Source: Ichthyophis bannanicus
Lineage: Eukaryota; Chordata; Amphibia; Gymnophiona; Ichthyophiidae
Reading direction: 5' to 3'
Assembly: GCA_033557465.1 (NCBI GenBank)
Contig: CM066032.1
Location: 1,313,940,191 to 1,314,004,190, forward strand
DNA: 64,000 bases
Below are positions 1 to 12,150 of this stretch, one piece after another. The first letter of the stretch is position 1. Every line of letters begins with the position of its first letter. The position numbers and the translations under genes are program-made. The notes beneath the pieces are model-generated. The model was not told where the DNA came from, made no database searches, and saw nothing but the letters and a program-made list of their open reading frames with translations.

Positions 1-692
1 GGTGAAGATCCTGGAGACTGATACCAGTCCGAAGGGCAATACTCTGTACTGGAAGTGCTGGATGCCCAGCATGAAGCACAGGTACTTTCTGTGCAGAGGA
101 TTAGATCAGGTGTGTGTGTACACATCCTTCAGATCCAATGAGCATAGTCAATCAACCTTGAGGAGATATGGGAGCAACTTCATGAGGTAGACCATATTGA
201 ACTTTACCCGTACCAAGAAGCAGTTCAGGTTCCTGAGGTCTGGGATGGGCTGGACCCCCCCCCCCCTGTCTTTTTTGGGACCACAAAGTACCAGGAGTAG
301 AAGCCTCTCCTGAGCTGGGTGCACCAGCTTGATGGTCAACTTGGTCAACAGAGAGGCGATTTCCACCTGGAGAAGACAACAGTGGTGCGGGCCTGGGAAG
401 AAGGGAGGCAGAAAGTACCTGCCTCAGATGATCTGCAGAAACCAGGTGCCTGTGGTGATGAGAGGCCACCTGTATGCAGAGTGGATGAGTTAACCCCCCA
501 CTTGAGGCGGCACTCTGGTGGGAAACGGGTGATTGGCTATGTTCCAGAGGACTCAGCCAAAAGCCCGCCCTTGGTTGTGGCTGGGGGCCAGGAGGACCTT
601 CTGGGGCTTGGCGTTGCACTGCTGGCATGGGGCCTGTCCCTTTGGCTGGGTACTCTGAGGGCTCTGGTAGTACTGTTGTTTCTGCCAGTAAA
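1..692 (-). mobile_element. DIRS copy F, fragment (RT N-terminus and gag C-terminus)
   Basis: The minus strand carries degraded DIRS pol. Reading downstream from about 545 to 1 there are a polymerase-like PIPDLRNLN segment, LCSLDLKDVYTH and FQYRVLPFGL, the usual DIRS reverse-transcriptase blocks. From about 700 to 550 the C-terminal part of Gag can be followed in another frame, ending at a GF dipeptide just before pol. Stops and a long C-run near 250-265 break the frames. The element continues beyond base 1. Copy E starts inside its gag at about 693, so F is the older host element. I could not find the remaining part of F to the right of E. Confidence 0.75.
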
Positions 693-1060
693 GCATAGTT
701 ATTCACCTGTAACAGGTGATCTCCGGGAACAGCAGAAATTTAGTCTTCACATATGGGTAACGTCAGTACTGATGGAGCCTGTGCAGGAACGCTCCTCAGT
801 GTCCAATAGGAAAGCTTTTGGGAGCATCCCACTGCACCTGCGTAGCTGCCTTCCCGCCTCTCCCTCCTCAGTTGAGTTTGTAGCTGAGATAAAAGGAGAG
901 GAGAAGACGACGACAACTTCTAGGGGAGGAGAGTGGGTTGCGAAAACCAAATTCCTGCCGTTCCCAGAGATCACCTGTTACAGGTGAGTAACTACACTAT
1001 CTCCAGAAACAAGCAGGAAAGCAGTCTTCACATATGGGACACCCTAGCTTGGAGATGCCA
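693..1060 (-). repeat. Copy E 3' terminal inverted repeat plus internal complementary region
   Basis: The block starts with CACCTGTAACAGGTG after the terminal bases and runs through a CACATATGGG motif. Around 945-1050 it contains sequence complementary to both element ends: CACCTGTTACAGGTGAG, then an inverted copy of the right end (CCAGAAACAAGCAGG). An internal circle-junction-like region of this kind is diagnostic of DIRS elements. An outward-matching copy of the terminal repeat is at 5505-5664. Confidence 0.85.
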
Positions 1061-2213
1061 GAGAGATGACCTCAGGGTCGGCTGTGGAATCACAGGTATG
1101 CCTAAAGATGTCTTGTATCCTCCAAGGATGTCTGGTATCGAAACCTGGGATGGAGGGTAGGAGTTTATCTAAGTCTGAAAGAGATGCTGGAGAACAGCTT
1201 GGCCAAACAAGGCATCCCGGCGGGAGTCCTTGTCCAGGCAATAGTGAGCAGCAAAAGTGTTGGCAGAAGACCAAGTTGGTGCTTTGCATATCTCATCAAT
1301 AGCTACAGAGCATAGATTTGCCATAGAGGCAGACATGGTTCGAACATTATGAGCAGTGACGTGCCCCTTTAGAGAAAGTCCTGCCTTTTCATAAGCAAAG
1401 TATGTAGTCCGCTACCCACTTTGAGTGAGTTCGTTTGGATACTGGCAAACCCAGGTGACTCGAGTCAAAGGAGATGAAAAGTTGGGAAGCTTTTCAGTGC
1501 TCTCGAGTTCTCTGGAGATAAATAGCCAAGGCACGTTTGCAATCCAGAGTGTGGAGGGTTGCCTCTGCCCTAGAGGAATGAGGTCTAGGGAAAAAGACAG
1601 GAAGATAGACTGGTTTAAATGGAAGGGTGAGACCACCTACAGCATAAAGTGAGGATGAGTCCTAAAGACAACTTTATCATGGTGGAATCGTGTATAAGGA
1701 GGGTCAGCCATCAAGGTCTGGAGCTCACTAATGCGCCTTGCTGAAGTGAGGGCAATAAGGAAGATGACCTTTCATGTGAGGAACTTCAGTGAAGTAGTGG
1801 CTAGAGGTTCAAATGGCGGCTTAAGAAGCTTTTCTAGAACATTAAGATCCCATGCCACTGGAGGGGGCTTAATGGGAGGTCTAGTTAATAGAAGACCCTT
1901 CATGAAGCGTGCTACAAGCGGCTGAGAAGAGATGGGGTGGCCATCTAAGGACATATGAGAGGCAGCAATTGTACTTAGATGTACTTACCGAAATGGTTTT
2001 GAGCCCAGAAGAAGATAGGTGGAGGAGATACTCAAGTAATGCCGTCACCAGAACTGAGAAGGGGTTAAGATCTCTCTGAGAACACCAGAGAGAAAATCTA
2101 CTACACTTGAAAGCGTAGGAGCGCCTGGTGGATGGCCTCCTAGAAGCTACGAGGATGTCCTTAACCTCCTGGAAAAGGTTAATGTCCTGGAAGGCTATGC
2201 CTTCAGCTGCCAT
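1040..2213 (-). pseudogene. DIRS tyrosine recombinase remnant, copy E
   Basis: Translated minus-strand pieces resemble the intact recombinases of copies A and B. The N-terminal segment around 2213-1880 reads MAAEGIAFQDINLFQ, then STRRSYAFK and SGLKTISV; later pieces cover the catalytic region near 1240-1750. Several frame changes separate the pieces. The ATG at 2213 is worth noting: the corresponding position is TTG in copy A and CTG in B and D. The protein would integrate a circular DIRS cDNA in the nucleus. Confidence 0.75.
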
Positions 2214-2224
2214 GCTGTGAGACT

Positions 2225-3020
2225 GAGGGACTGCTGAATGACTAGGAGAGCCCCTATAAACTCTAGAATTTGAGAGGGGATGAGATGGGACTTTTGAAGA
2301 TTTATTACAAATCCCAAGTATTGAAGCACCTGCATGGTAGCGAGAAGGATAGGCTAGCCTCTACAGCGGTGCTTGCTCGAATGAGCCAGTCATCTAAGGG
2401 AAGACAAATATGCCTTGAGTCCTTAGGAATGTGGCTACTACCACCATGCATTTTGTGAAGACTCTTGGGGCAGAGGCGAGGCCAAAAGGCAGGACCCTGT
2501 ATTGATAATGTCTCCCTTGAAACATGAAGCACATGAACTTTCTGTGCTGTGAACATATAAGTATGTGAGTGCATGCCTCCTTTAGATCTAGAGAACAGAG
2601 CCAATCCTGACTCTGGAGATAGGGGAGAAGGGTCTCTAGGTACTTGTTCGGTTCTCTGAGGTCCAGAATGGGCCTGTACCCTCCTGTTTTATTTGGAATG
2701 AGGAAGTATGGAGAATAAAAGCCCATTCCCTGTTGGGATAGTGGAACTTCCTCTATTGCACCCTGCAAGAGAAGGGAGGTGACTTCTTGAAGTAACAGAG
2801 CAGCTAGAGGGGGCTGAGAACGGAACTCTCTTGAAGAGGACCGGGGGGGGGGGGTAGACTTTGTAGATGAAGCTTGTACCCCCCTCTCTTACTATGGACA
2901 ATCCACTGCTCTGATGTGATAAGATGCCACCTGTGGACAAAGTAACAGTCTGCCGGGGATGTGGACGGGAACTGGAATCTCAAGAGGCAGAACAGCTATG
3001 TTCTCTAGAAAGGAGTCAAA
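2225..3020 (-). pseudogene. DIRS reverse transcriptase remnant, copy E
   Basis: The frame at 2768-2394 contains GFYSPYFLIPNKTGGYRPIL, LCSLDLKEACTHI, YQYRVLPFGLASAPRVFTK and IFVFP, which are RT fingers and palm. Downstream it runs almost directly into the recombinase start. The RNase H and following domain, about 1.1 kb in copies A and B, are absent. RT is also frame-broken. No function is expected. Confidence 0.8.
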
Positions 3021-3024
3021 GACC

Positions 3025-5265
3025 CTGAGGAGGCTGGGTCTGCTGAGGTGGCTGTGACTTAGGAGTCTGAGCTTCTTTTGCGGCTTTGATGGTTGCTGCC
3101 CCTTCTGAGGAGAATGATGTTGACACTGAACAGCAGGAGTATAAGAACAATAGTACCAATTCTTATTGAAAAAAGTTTTCTTTGCTACTTTTTTCCTAGC
3201 TGGGTGGGCAATAGATCTAGATAACCTATTGAGGGTAGTGTTCTCAGATTCTAACTGAGAGGCCTTGTCTTACCAATCTTTGCCAAAAAGGTTTTCACCG
3301 GTGCAAGGGATATTACCCAGCTTATCTTGAACCCATTGTTCAAGCTCCGATGCTTGAAGCCAAGCAATCCGGTGTGCACTGATGCAGATGGATGAAGTCC
3401 TGCTGATGCATTCAAAACAGTCAAAAGTTGCTCTGTTAAACTTTGAAACATTCTGAGCATGTTTTATAAGGGTGAGATAATCTGCTCTCTTGTCATTGAG
3501 AAGAAGAGGAGGCATTAACTCCAAATCCTTAGCCACCTCTCTAAGGAACATACCCATATACAGTATGTAAGAACTGATCCTGGCCGATAACATGGAGGCC
3601 TGAAAACAACATTGACCAAAGACATCAAGGGTTCTCGATTCCCTATCTGGAGGGTTTGAGGAATGTGTCTTAGCACTCTTTATTCGATGCACGATGCACT
3701 GCCGATTCCACCACCATGGGATGAGGCAGCAATTGCATCTTTTGGAAACCAGAACACTCTGGTACACGGTATCGAGTCGCCGGGTATGGGGAGAGATGGT
3801 AACGGGCATCTCCCACATATGAAGCGTAAGGTCATTAAGTATCCGATGGATAGGGAGTGTAGCAACCTCCTTCGGGGCTGTAGGGTATTGAAGAATTTTG
3901 AGTTCTTCGGCCCTAGGTTCTTTCTCCGATGTCACTGTTATGGACAGATTCCTAGAAACATCATGAATAAAGTCTTGGAGACATGTCCTCTGGAGGGGAC
4001 ATGCAATGTTGTGGAGACAGAGATGGGTCTTCCGTGATAGTTCTCATACCTCGGGTATGGACCAATTCATCATTCGATGAGATGGAATCTGAAGACTCAA
4101 AATATTGACAGGCAGTGTGTTCCGTTCCATACGAACTCGGTACTGATCAAAATCAGTAGCAGAGGCTTGCGGTGCCGGAACCTCGGTACCGAAAACGGAT
4201 TCGAGGGCTGGCATGGGCGGTAGCTTGGTAAGTGGCAAAGAAGTCAATGCAGGTTGTATCAGTACTGGAGCCGGTACAGATGCCTGCGGAACCAATTGTA
4301 AAGGTTTTACTGGAACCGAGGCCGCCAGTAAGGCCACTAAGCTCCGCTCGATGGCCAGGATAGGTTGATCCATGGAGCTTGCCGATGCTTGGGTATTGGT
4401 ACCCGTACCGGAATTGCAGGCCACGATCCCTGAGCATGGCACCAGGAGCTCTCCGGAGGTGGAGGCCTCAGGAGCATCCTAAGGCCACGCTAAGGCTTTG
4501 GAGGGAAGGTCCTCCTGCCCAGGTTGTTTGGCTGGTGTGTCCCCTTTCCAGGGCAATGCCCGAGGCATCTCAATGCTTAGAAGGAGATCTACCCTTGAAG
4601 GGCCGGCCAGCCTTCTATGAAGACTTAAGTTTCGATACCTGAGATCCTTGGGAGGAAGATGAAGCTCTCGAGGACGTCGATGCTAAAGATACTGCATCAG
4701 AGGCAAAGAGAGTGCCCAGCTTTGCAGTTCAATTCTGTAAGCCTTTCTTTGTCATTTTCCTACAAAGAGGACATTCTGACGGCTGATGATCCGGCCCTAA
4801 GCATTTTAGACACCAGTCATGGGTGTCTGTGGCCAAAATGATACTGCCACATTTGGAACACTTCTTAAAACCACTGTATGTTTTCGACTGCCCACTTTGA
4901 TATTGATGGGGGATGGTGAATCCTTCCGTGGCTCCGACCAGAGGTCGATGGAGAACCTCCATTCCAGGGTACCACCACCCTTCGGCTCTGAGTGAGCACA
5001 GGCACCGCATGATGCAGTCTCCTGTGAGGGCGTCAACGGTGAAGCCTATGCCTGGGCCAAGGATACAAAGTCCAACAGCTCAAAGAGGGACTCACTGTTT
5101 CTTCTGGCCCTTGAGACCCTTCTTAGTCATCTGGAAGCAGAGATAACAGGAGGACGGTTCATGGTCAGGGCCGAGGCACTGGAGGCATCAATTATGTCAG
5201 TCAGTGACCAAGAAGGTGCATGCACATAGAGTGCACCTTTTAAACCCGCTGGCTGGCTTAGACAT
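3025..5265 (-). pseudogene. DIRS gag remnant, copy E, with a duplicated zinc-binding module
   Basis: A start codon at 5265-5263 opens MSKPASGFKRC, followed at about 5240-5100 by a zinc-binding Cys/His pattern ending CLQCLGPDHEP and QMTKKGLK. A second, similar module appears at about 4893-4729: SGFKKCSKCG, THDWCLKCLGPDHQP, RKMTKKGLQN. Intact copies A and B have only one. The middle is low-complexity Ser/Pro/Gly and the C-terminal part (3270-3935) matches the conserved DIRS gag core, for example SARISSYILYMGMFL. Frames are broken several times. The pol junction lies near 3022. Confidence 0.7.
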
Positions 5266-5504
5266 GACCGGAAAAACAGACGCCACAAAATCAAAGGGCT
5301 CAATTTCTCCAGCCAGCAAAAAAACACACGGGAAAAAGGAAAAATCTCGGAGCACAAAAAATTCAAAACGGGTGCCGGCAGGAGCCAGTACACCCGATGA
5401 CAGGCAGCATGCACTAGAAAACAAGAAATACCCTGAAGGGCAAGAGAAACAATCAACTTTTTTATTAACACACAGGAACACATCCTAGGGAAAAAGACAA
5501 CTGG

Positions 5505-5664
5505 CGATAAGATGGCGCCGCGACAGGTGGGAAGGCAGGCGCACGCATTCGTGATGGAGGATCCTAAAAGCTTCCAAAGGAAGCAGGGGAGCATTCCTGC
5601 ATGGGGCTCCAATGGGGATGTCATCCATACACGAGGACTTATTTCCTGCTTGTTCATAGAAAAC
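5505..5664 (-). repeat. Copy E 5' terminal inverted repeat
   Basis: Read on the minus strand, this is a diverged inverted match to 693-870. It includes the TTCCCGCC-like segment, the AAAGCTT segment and the terminal TTTCCTGCTTGTTC. Divergence from the other end is clearly higher than in copies A, B and D, so E is old. Confidence 0.7.
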
Positions 5665-7520
5665 TATATAGCCATCAAAAACACTCAAGAATCCTCTGAT
5701 CTTGGAGGAGGTTGTAAAGAGCAGCTGCCTTGTGATTCAAACCATGAGAATTATGAGAAGCTACTGAACCCTGAAAGGATTGTGACTCTGTGCAGGAGTT
5801 ACTACTGTAGATTGAGAAGCTTGTGGTACAGTACGGCATCAATATTCTAATCCTGGAATATCCTTATAGAAGCCTTTGACAAAATCTGTAACATTGTCTT
5901 TAAGAATGAATGGGGCTGCCCCAGTAAGGATTTATCTGCTAATGGAACTAGAAGTTAAGTCTGGCCTTAATTTTTGAAGTGTCTAATGCATGGGAATGGG
6001 GCTGTGCAGGTGGGGATAGTGAAGAATTCTGTACTTGCACTAGCAAGCAAGAGGATACCTGCATCAAATATGCACTATTTTCATGTGAAAGGGTCTGCGG
6101 TGCTACTTTGAGCCGGGGATGGCTTGTGCTAGCCTTACATCAATGCCAGAATCCCAACTAGGCTTTTTATTTGGTGTTGATGATGCAGATTTAGTTTAAC
6201 TGTTTCAAGTTTGGGGTAGTACCATGACTACAGTTCTGAGCCAAGATTTTCAATTGCTTTGGAGCCATACAATTTGGAAGCTGCCTTATGCTCAGATCTG
6301 TTTCAGTACACTGAAGATATCTGCACTTGTCTCAGCTGAGACTTCTCAAGCTACAGTACAGAGTCAGAAGATTTACAGTTCTACCCTCAACACCACCTTT
6401 GAATTCCTTGTTTAAGACAAAAGCAATATCAAAGAAAAATCTGCAAGAGTGTGCTGACTCAGCTGATTTTTGCACTAAAGAACTTTCATGTGCTTTTTCT
6501 ATGCTGAGCCTTTTCTTTGTTTCATATTTGTTTCTGAGACCAATGAGTAATTTTCTTTGGGCTTACAGAGTTGTGTGTCCAGTGCTTGCAGTCCTCCTGA
6601 TGATGGTCCTAGCACAAATTGGTGTGGATGTTAAATTTGCGATCATTCTTTTACAGGTTGCACAGGTCTGAAATTTCTGCTTTTATCTGCATCATGCTTC
6701 TGCAGCTTTTGAAATATGGATGATAGCAACAACAACAACAAAAAATCCAATTCTACATATTTAACAAAGAAATATAAATAAAATTTAAATGAAAGAACGA
6801 TGAAAATCTGTCCAACACACAAAGAAGTACTCTTCATCCACTTGGCAAAGCATAAAAAACAAAACTGAGGGACTGAGACAATCACTGTGCACAGAAAGGG
6901 TCACGTACACTCAGAACCTTATAATGGTTCCGAGCAAAGAGTGCTGTTTTATCCCAACACTATCTGATATGATCCACTTAAGTTGTGCCTGATTCAATTC
7001 TGCTTGCTGATGAAGCAAACTACTTTATAAGATACAGGAGATGTACTGACAGGCAAGAAAAATACATCATTAAAAAGGTACCCATGACCTTACTAAATCC
7101 TCCAAAATAATAATGAAAAACAAAATATCAGGCTTCACACAGAAAAAAAGTTAATTTGGTGGCCATAAATTTCAAATTTGAATGACTCACTGGAATCCTA
7201 CAATCTTAACTGCTTTCTCAAAACATCAAGAGAAGACAATACTTCCACTTCAGAATTAAACACCCTATACACTAAAGAATTACGGCATTGTTAAAAAAGG
7301 GTGATTCGCTGCTATCTTAGTGAAAATGTGCTTATACAAATCAGAATCAAGACAAATCAACAAAATTTACTATGGCAATGCTGGCATTCCTAGACCAGCG
7401 AAATTGTTCAAACCGTACAGTACATTAAAACTAAACAAATATTACTCTCTAAAAGGTTCCCAAATGAATGGACTCTTACGTTTTATGCATGATAATAAAA
7501 GGAGAATTATTAAAACATAT
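5665..7520. other. SUCLG1 downstream flank, no gene assigned
   Basis: Only short open frames are present and none resembles a protein I recognise. The first kilobase could be heavily decayed DIRS copy F, but I could not align it to gag. The rest is AT-rich unique-looking sequence. No RNA gene or promoter is supported. Confidence 0.5.
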
Positions 7521-7524
7521 GGAA

Positions 7525-7728
7525 TCCAAAATTAATGGTACTGTTTATTAATTTGCTTGGAGGTACAATCATATCAACAGATTCAAAGTAGATTTGGGAT
7601 AGGAAAAATAGTTTATAGCTTGAAGTGGTATTGAAAGATGTCTGTATCAGTTGCACCAATCAGCTTAAGACATATGACAATGATGGACATGGGTGCCCTG
7701 CTGATAATTTTAACAGTCCAAGTGTTTT
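7525..7728 (-). other. SUCLG1: SUCLG1 3'UTR with poly(A) signal
   Basis: About 200 bases follow the SUCLG1 stop codon on the minus strand. A canonical AATAAA lies at 7549-7544, so cleavage would fall around 7520-7535. The short UTR and the single clear signal fit a compact last exon. The UTR end is inferred from the signal; no transcript was available. Confidence 0.65.
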
Positions 7729-7755
7729 CTACAGCATCTTCCTCTTCTCAAATTC
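7729..7755 (-). CDS. SUCLG1: SUCLG1 terminal coding exon (eight codons plus stop)
   Basis: On the minus strand a T-rich tract ending CTCCCACTCTGAAG is followed by codons for EFEKRKML and TAG. This is the C-terminal tail I know for vertebrate succinyl-CoA ligase alpha, and it continues exactly from the K that ends the exon at 50299. Both junctions are phase 0. The acceptor AG is at 7757-7756. The exon is too short for ordinary ORF detection, and the match rests on eight residues plus splice signals, phase, strand and a well-placed poly(A) signal. Its partner exon is 42.5 kb upstream. Confidence 0.88.
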   Translation of the reverse strand, partial: EFEKRKML

Positions 7756-8289
7756 CTTCAGAGTGGGAGAAAAAAAATATATAATTATACTTGCGACCAA
7801 AAAACATTCTCCTAACATTCATTAATACCTATTAAAAGACACTAAATGAGGCACCTAACAAGTAGCCTTTCAAATTACTCCCTTTATATCAGTACTGAGT
7901 TAACTAAGGCAAATGCAAGGATTCCACCTTATGTCAATAAACCATACTGAATAAGGACCTCAGATAATCTGTCTCTTCTGTTTTGATAGATAAAAGTTAC
8001 ATAAAAGCATTGAAAATACCTTTCCCTGAAAATGGATACAATAGCATTATTTCTTAAGGATTCTTTACTATGGATGCAGCATAACAGCTAGATAAGAAAA
8101 ATGCTGCAAATGATGTTTCAATCACCACAAATGTGTTCCATAACATTATGCCCGAGTTAGGTTTTTTGGCAACTGTTGAGTTTTGCTGCCACATATTGAT
8201 CAAAGATAAATAACCTTAGAGACAAAAGGTTAAAAAAAAATCAGACTCTGTGTTTCTTTTAAGATGCCGTTTTATTTGCATGTTTTGCT

Positions 8290-8535
8290 TTAAGTGATAG
8301 TGCCTATTCGGAAAAAGACTGAGGGAGTCAGTTGGACCATTAGGATAAATGAGAAAAATGGGGCAGTGAGGGTGGACAAGGCCATATTGGAGAAACTAAA
8401 TGTATTTTTTTGCTTCAGTCTCTAACTGAAGATGATATAGGGGAGATACCCATGCCAAAAATGGTATTCAAAAGTGATGAATTGGTAGAATTGAAAACAA
8501 TTTCTGTGAACCTGGAAGATTTAATAGGGCAATGT
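8290..8535 (+). mobile_element. CR1-like LINE fragment (plus)
   Basis: The plus strand gives broken frames resembling the CR1 region between endonuclease and RT. DKAILEKLNVFF resembles the usual LNEFFASVF motif and is followed by TEDDIGEIPMPK. It is short, frame-shifted and has no ends. It abuts the 3' end of the L1-like LINE. Confidence 0.5.
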
Positions 8536-11500
8536 TTTTGGTTTTTTTGTTTAAACAATTTTATTGAGGCCAAGTGTAAGACACAAAGCATCAGCACAGT
8601 GACATCCAAACGGTGGTATAATGGTAAAGAGAAATCTCTTAACAAGAAAGTTCAAAAAGGAAAAGGCAAATGACAAGAAAGAACAGACTATGTGCCATCT
8701 CCCATCTTAATAGTCATGGAGAAGGCAAAGCTTCTCGAGGACGACCTGTGGAACAAGAGAAACTGGTTCCAGATATACATGTAGAACTCTTCAACAATTG
8801 TGCATAAACCTAGAGCAAGCCACCCTTGCAACTGCCTCAAACAAGATTTCCCTGTGGAACCCCATAAACCAGAAGAAGGACTTCCATCAGTATGCTCTAA
8901 ACGCACATTTCCTCTAGAAGCGTCCTCCTACCCTCATCCCCCTCCCCCTCCTCCAAATCTCACCCCTGCTCCCCCAAGCAATAACCTTAAAAAGCAATAG
9001 GGCACAAGATTATGGTGCAATGATCACGATTATTGGATGGTGAAATAATGTCAGAAGTCAAGATATTTCAAGTTTTCAGCACAGGCCACTCATGGTTAGG
9101 AGCGAAAAAAATCAGTTACAAGGTCAGCATCACAGAGAGGCTCAGTCGGTCAATAGGAGAAATACAGACCATATTCTACATACTCGGTCTGGTCAGCCCG
9201 CAAATCAGCCATAAGCTTTTCCATCCTGTAAATGTCACATACTTTCACCATCCAGTTATCTAATGTGGGTGCAGATGATTTTTTCCAATATCTGCTAACG
9301 ACAGACCGAGCTGCCAATAGCGAGCAGTTCACTAAACGGTGTTGTTCTGTCGAAAGGAGATCAGGAGAAACGTAACACAAAACACAAGATTCTAAATTAA
9401 AGGGGAGTACCATCCTCACAGTCTTTACTATGCGCTGGTACACCGCACACCAGAATTGTTGTATCTTGGGGCAGGTCCATTTCATGTGGCTGAAGTCTCC
9501 TCATCAGCCACAGAGCCACCAGCATAAAAAGTCATCTGCACGGCCAAACCATAGAGGTCCACAGGGAGTATCGACATATGGAAAAGGATACACAGTTGAG
9601 TATTAACTAAAGAGAGTGATATGGAGCACTTATGAGAGTAATGATATAGGTTTATCCAGAAATCATCTGGTTTGTCAGAAATATCCGAAGTCTAACAGGT
9701 ATGATGCACAGGCAAAGGGAGTCCCAGCCAGAGGCATTGAAGCAAAGGCACAATAAAATCATAACAAGGAGAGGCTTGAACCGTGTGGATTAAAAAAAGA
9801 CTCGTTCCCAAGTTGCAGCAGGCGGTTGCAGGCCCTAACACAAGCAGGAGTCACCAAGCAGTGACAAAGCTGCAGATATTGAAACAGAAATATTGGCACC
9901 TTCTTCAAAAAACACTTTCAGATGCAATTGTCCACCTTTGGAAAGAAACTTGGCCTCAAAATCCCAGACAAAATAAAAAGCATCCAGCACCGTATACGAA
10001 GAATATGACGAGGATAACTTTTGCCTTTTGCATAGGGAGGTCCAGACACGCCAGACCAGACCCAAAAATATATGTGAGCAAACCCGGGAGGGGTTGCCAG
10101 GAGACACCACAAACGGCACCGCACTAAGTGGTATGGGGGCAATCCAGGCTGTCTCAAGGGACACCCAAGCTGATCTGACATCAGACTTCCACAAGTGTAT
10201 GACAAGCACCAGCAGGAGTGGTATAATTCCAAATTTGGTAGACTAAGACCCTCCAGTGCCTTGGGGCAAGTCAGAGTAGACCAACTAATCCATGGGCGAT
10301 GGCCTTGCCAGATGAATGTGGTAAGGAGGCGGCGGAATCTTTGGAAAAAGGATCAGGGAACCCAAATAGACAACTGTGTAAATAAAAACAACTTGGGCAG
10401 AAGGATCATTTCGATAATGTTAATTCTCCCTAAACAGGAGATAGTGAGACACTGCCAAGAGCTAAATTCCTTTGCTATAGCTTTTAAAATAGCTTTATAA
10501 TTAAGCATGTGCAATTTAGAAAGATCCTGTGAGATTACCCCCAGGTATTTGAACTGGGCAACCACCATAAAATCCCCCGAAGAGGACACTACCTTCTTCA
10601 TAGTGGCCGAGAGACATGATAGTAAGGCTGACTTCTATCTGTTCATGGAAAAACCCAACAGAAAACTGATCTAACAGATCTACAATGACAGGCAAAGAGG
10701 AGCATGGGTCTTACATCAAGATCAAAGTGTCATCTGCATAAAGGGCGACAATATGGCTTTGCCCTCCCAAGAATTATGACTAATACAAGCTAGTTTGCGC
10801 AGTCTCGCTGCCAAAGGCTCAGTTGGCAGAGTGAACAGTAATGGAGAAAATGAGCACCTCTGCCGAGTACCACATCCTAAAGCAAATAACAGCGACAAGA
10901 AGTCATTCACTAGAATGGAAGCTTGGGAACGGCATACAGTGTCACAATCCATCCATGAAAGGCAGGCCCAAAACCAAACTGCTCCAGCACAGCGGGTAAG
11001 TATCTCCACTCAATCTTATCGAATGCCTTCTCCGCATCCAGGGAAAGAACAGCAAATTCACCCCGCACACCCTGCACTCCAGCCATCACAATGATAAGCC
11101 AATGATCATTTTCGAAACCATATCGCTGTTTAATAAGGCCCGTTTGATCTGGGTGTACAATGTCAGATATCTGTAACTCTAGACAAGCTGACAATATTTT
11201 CGTGAAGATCTTATAGTCTATGTTAAGTAAGGAGATCAGCCGGTAGCTGCTACATAAGAGGGGATCTTTACGCTCCTTAGGGATCACAGTGATTGTAGCG
11301 TGATAGAAAGATTCAGGAAGTTTGTGCTGAGGCAAGATCTCATTGAACACCCTGATAAAGATAGGACCAAAGATGTCTAGTAGCACTTTGTATAATTCTG
11401 CGGGGAAGACATCCGGAACTGCAGCCTTAGCATTTTTAGGAGCGTGGATAGCCCGATTCACCTCAACAAGTGTAATGGGACCTTCCAAGGCCTCCTGCTC

Positions 11501-11760
11501 TGCAGAAGGACGATGAGGCAGCTCAGTCATCTCCAACCACATTTGAATATCAGTGTCTTCTACCGACAGACAAGAAGTATTTTAAAGTTCCTTGTAAAAT
11601 TGCGCAAACAGGCCAGCCATATCAGCGGATTTCTGTACTATCTTTTGCAGGGAAGAGATGGCATGGACTCTATGATATTGACGCCGGCACTTCAATTGCT
11701 ATAATAAGAGGTGACTCGCTTTATTACCGTGCTCATAATAGCTCTGACATGTATGCAGTA
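8536..11760 (-). mobile_element. 5'-truncated L1/Tx1-like LINE
   Basis: Minus-strand ORF2 pieces run from the endonuclease-RT linker near 11760, through RT (11542-10910) and the C-terminal region, to a 3' end at about 8536-8575. The 3' end reads CAATAAAATTGTTT followed by an A-rich stretch, as expected for a poly(A) tail. About 3.2 kb survives, with no ORF1 or endonuclease. It is inserted in the SUCLG1 intron in sense orientation. Confidence 0.8.
10910..11542 (-). pseudogene. L1-like ORF2 reverse transcriptase, N-terminal half
   Basis: A 210-codon open piece contains L1-type RT motifs. PKNAKAAVPDVFPAELYK corresponds to the usual P-x-GKSPGPDG-x-x-x-E-x-YK block. After it come SYRLISLLNIDYKIFTKIL, HPDQTGLIKQR and LSLDAEKAFDKIEW with the first catalytic Asp. 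The YADD block lies further downstream in broken frames, so the enzyme is dead. Later pieces at 10601-10353 (VAQFKYLGVISQ) and 9485-9150 (CPKIQQFWCAV) follow the normal order. Confidence 0.8.
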
Positions 11761-11889
11761 GTTTGTATGCAGTAGTTTGTAGGCAATCTCCTAGGTCTCC
11801 AAAATCACTAATTCACTGCACAGCACCTCTAATTCTGTTCAAGTTGTAATGCTTGGAAATCTTTTTGGAAAACTGCATAAATAAAAAAA

Positions 11890-12150
11890 AAAGTGCAGAC
11901 TAGGGGATATGCAATGAAACTATGAAGTAGTGCATTTAAGACTGATCGTAGAAAATATTTTTTTCACTCAGGACATAATTAAGCTCTGGAATTGATTGCC
12001 AAAAGATGTATTAAGAATTGTTAATGTAGCTGGGTTTACAAACGGTATAGACAAGTTTGAGGAAAAGTCCATAAATCATTCTTAAAGAGGACTGGGGGAT
12101 TTCCACGGCTTATCCCTGAGATAAGCAACATAGAATTTGTCGACCTAACA
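11890..12150 (+). mobile_element. CR1-like LINE 3' fragment (plus)
   Basis: The plus strand reads through a degraded C-terminal CR1 RT segment: a KYFF-like stretch followed by counterparts of the LPEDVVKAV and AGFKQV motifs seen in the better CR1 at 58.5 kb. Stops are frequent. An A-run at 11882-11895 precedes it. Confidence 0.5.

Larger units (their letters stand above)
693..5664 (-). mobile_element. DIRS copy E (decayed, internally deleted)
   Basis: E is a DIRS retrotransposon on the minus strand with both terminal inverted repeats, an internal complementary region, and remnants of gag, RT and tyrosine recombinase. Its length is about 5.0 kb against 5.6-5.8 kb for the intact copies in this window. 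The shortfall is largely the RNase H region, missing between RT and recombinase. It sits inside copy F, downstream of the SUCLG1 poly(A) site. The left flank ends in AAA before the element's GCATAG start, as at several other DIRS insertions here. All three genes carry stops or frameshifts. Confidence 0.85.

Noticed and set aside
5665..6700. Continuation of DIRS copy F gag to the right of copy E
   Set aside because: Expected by the insertion model, but no gag motif or alignment could be found on either strand, so it is left unassigned.
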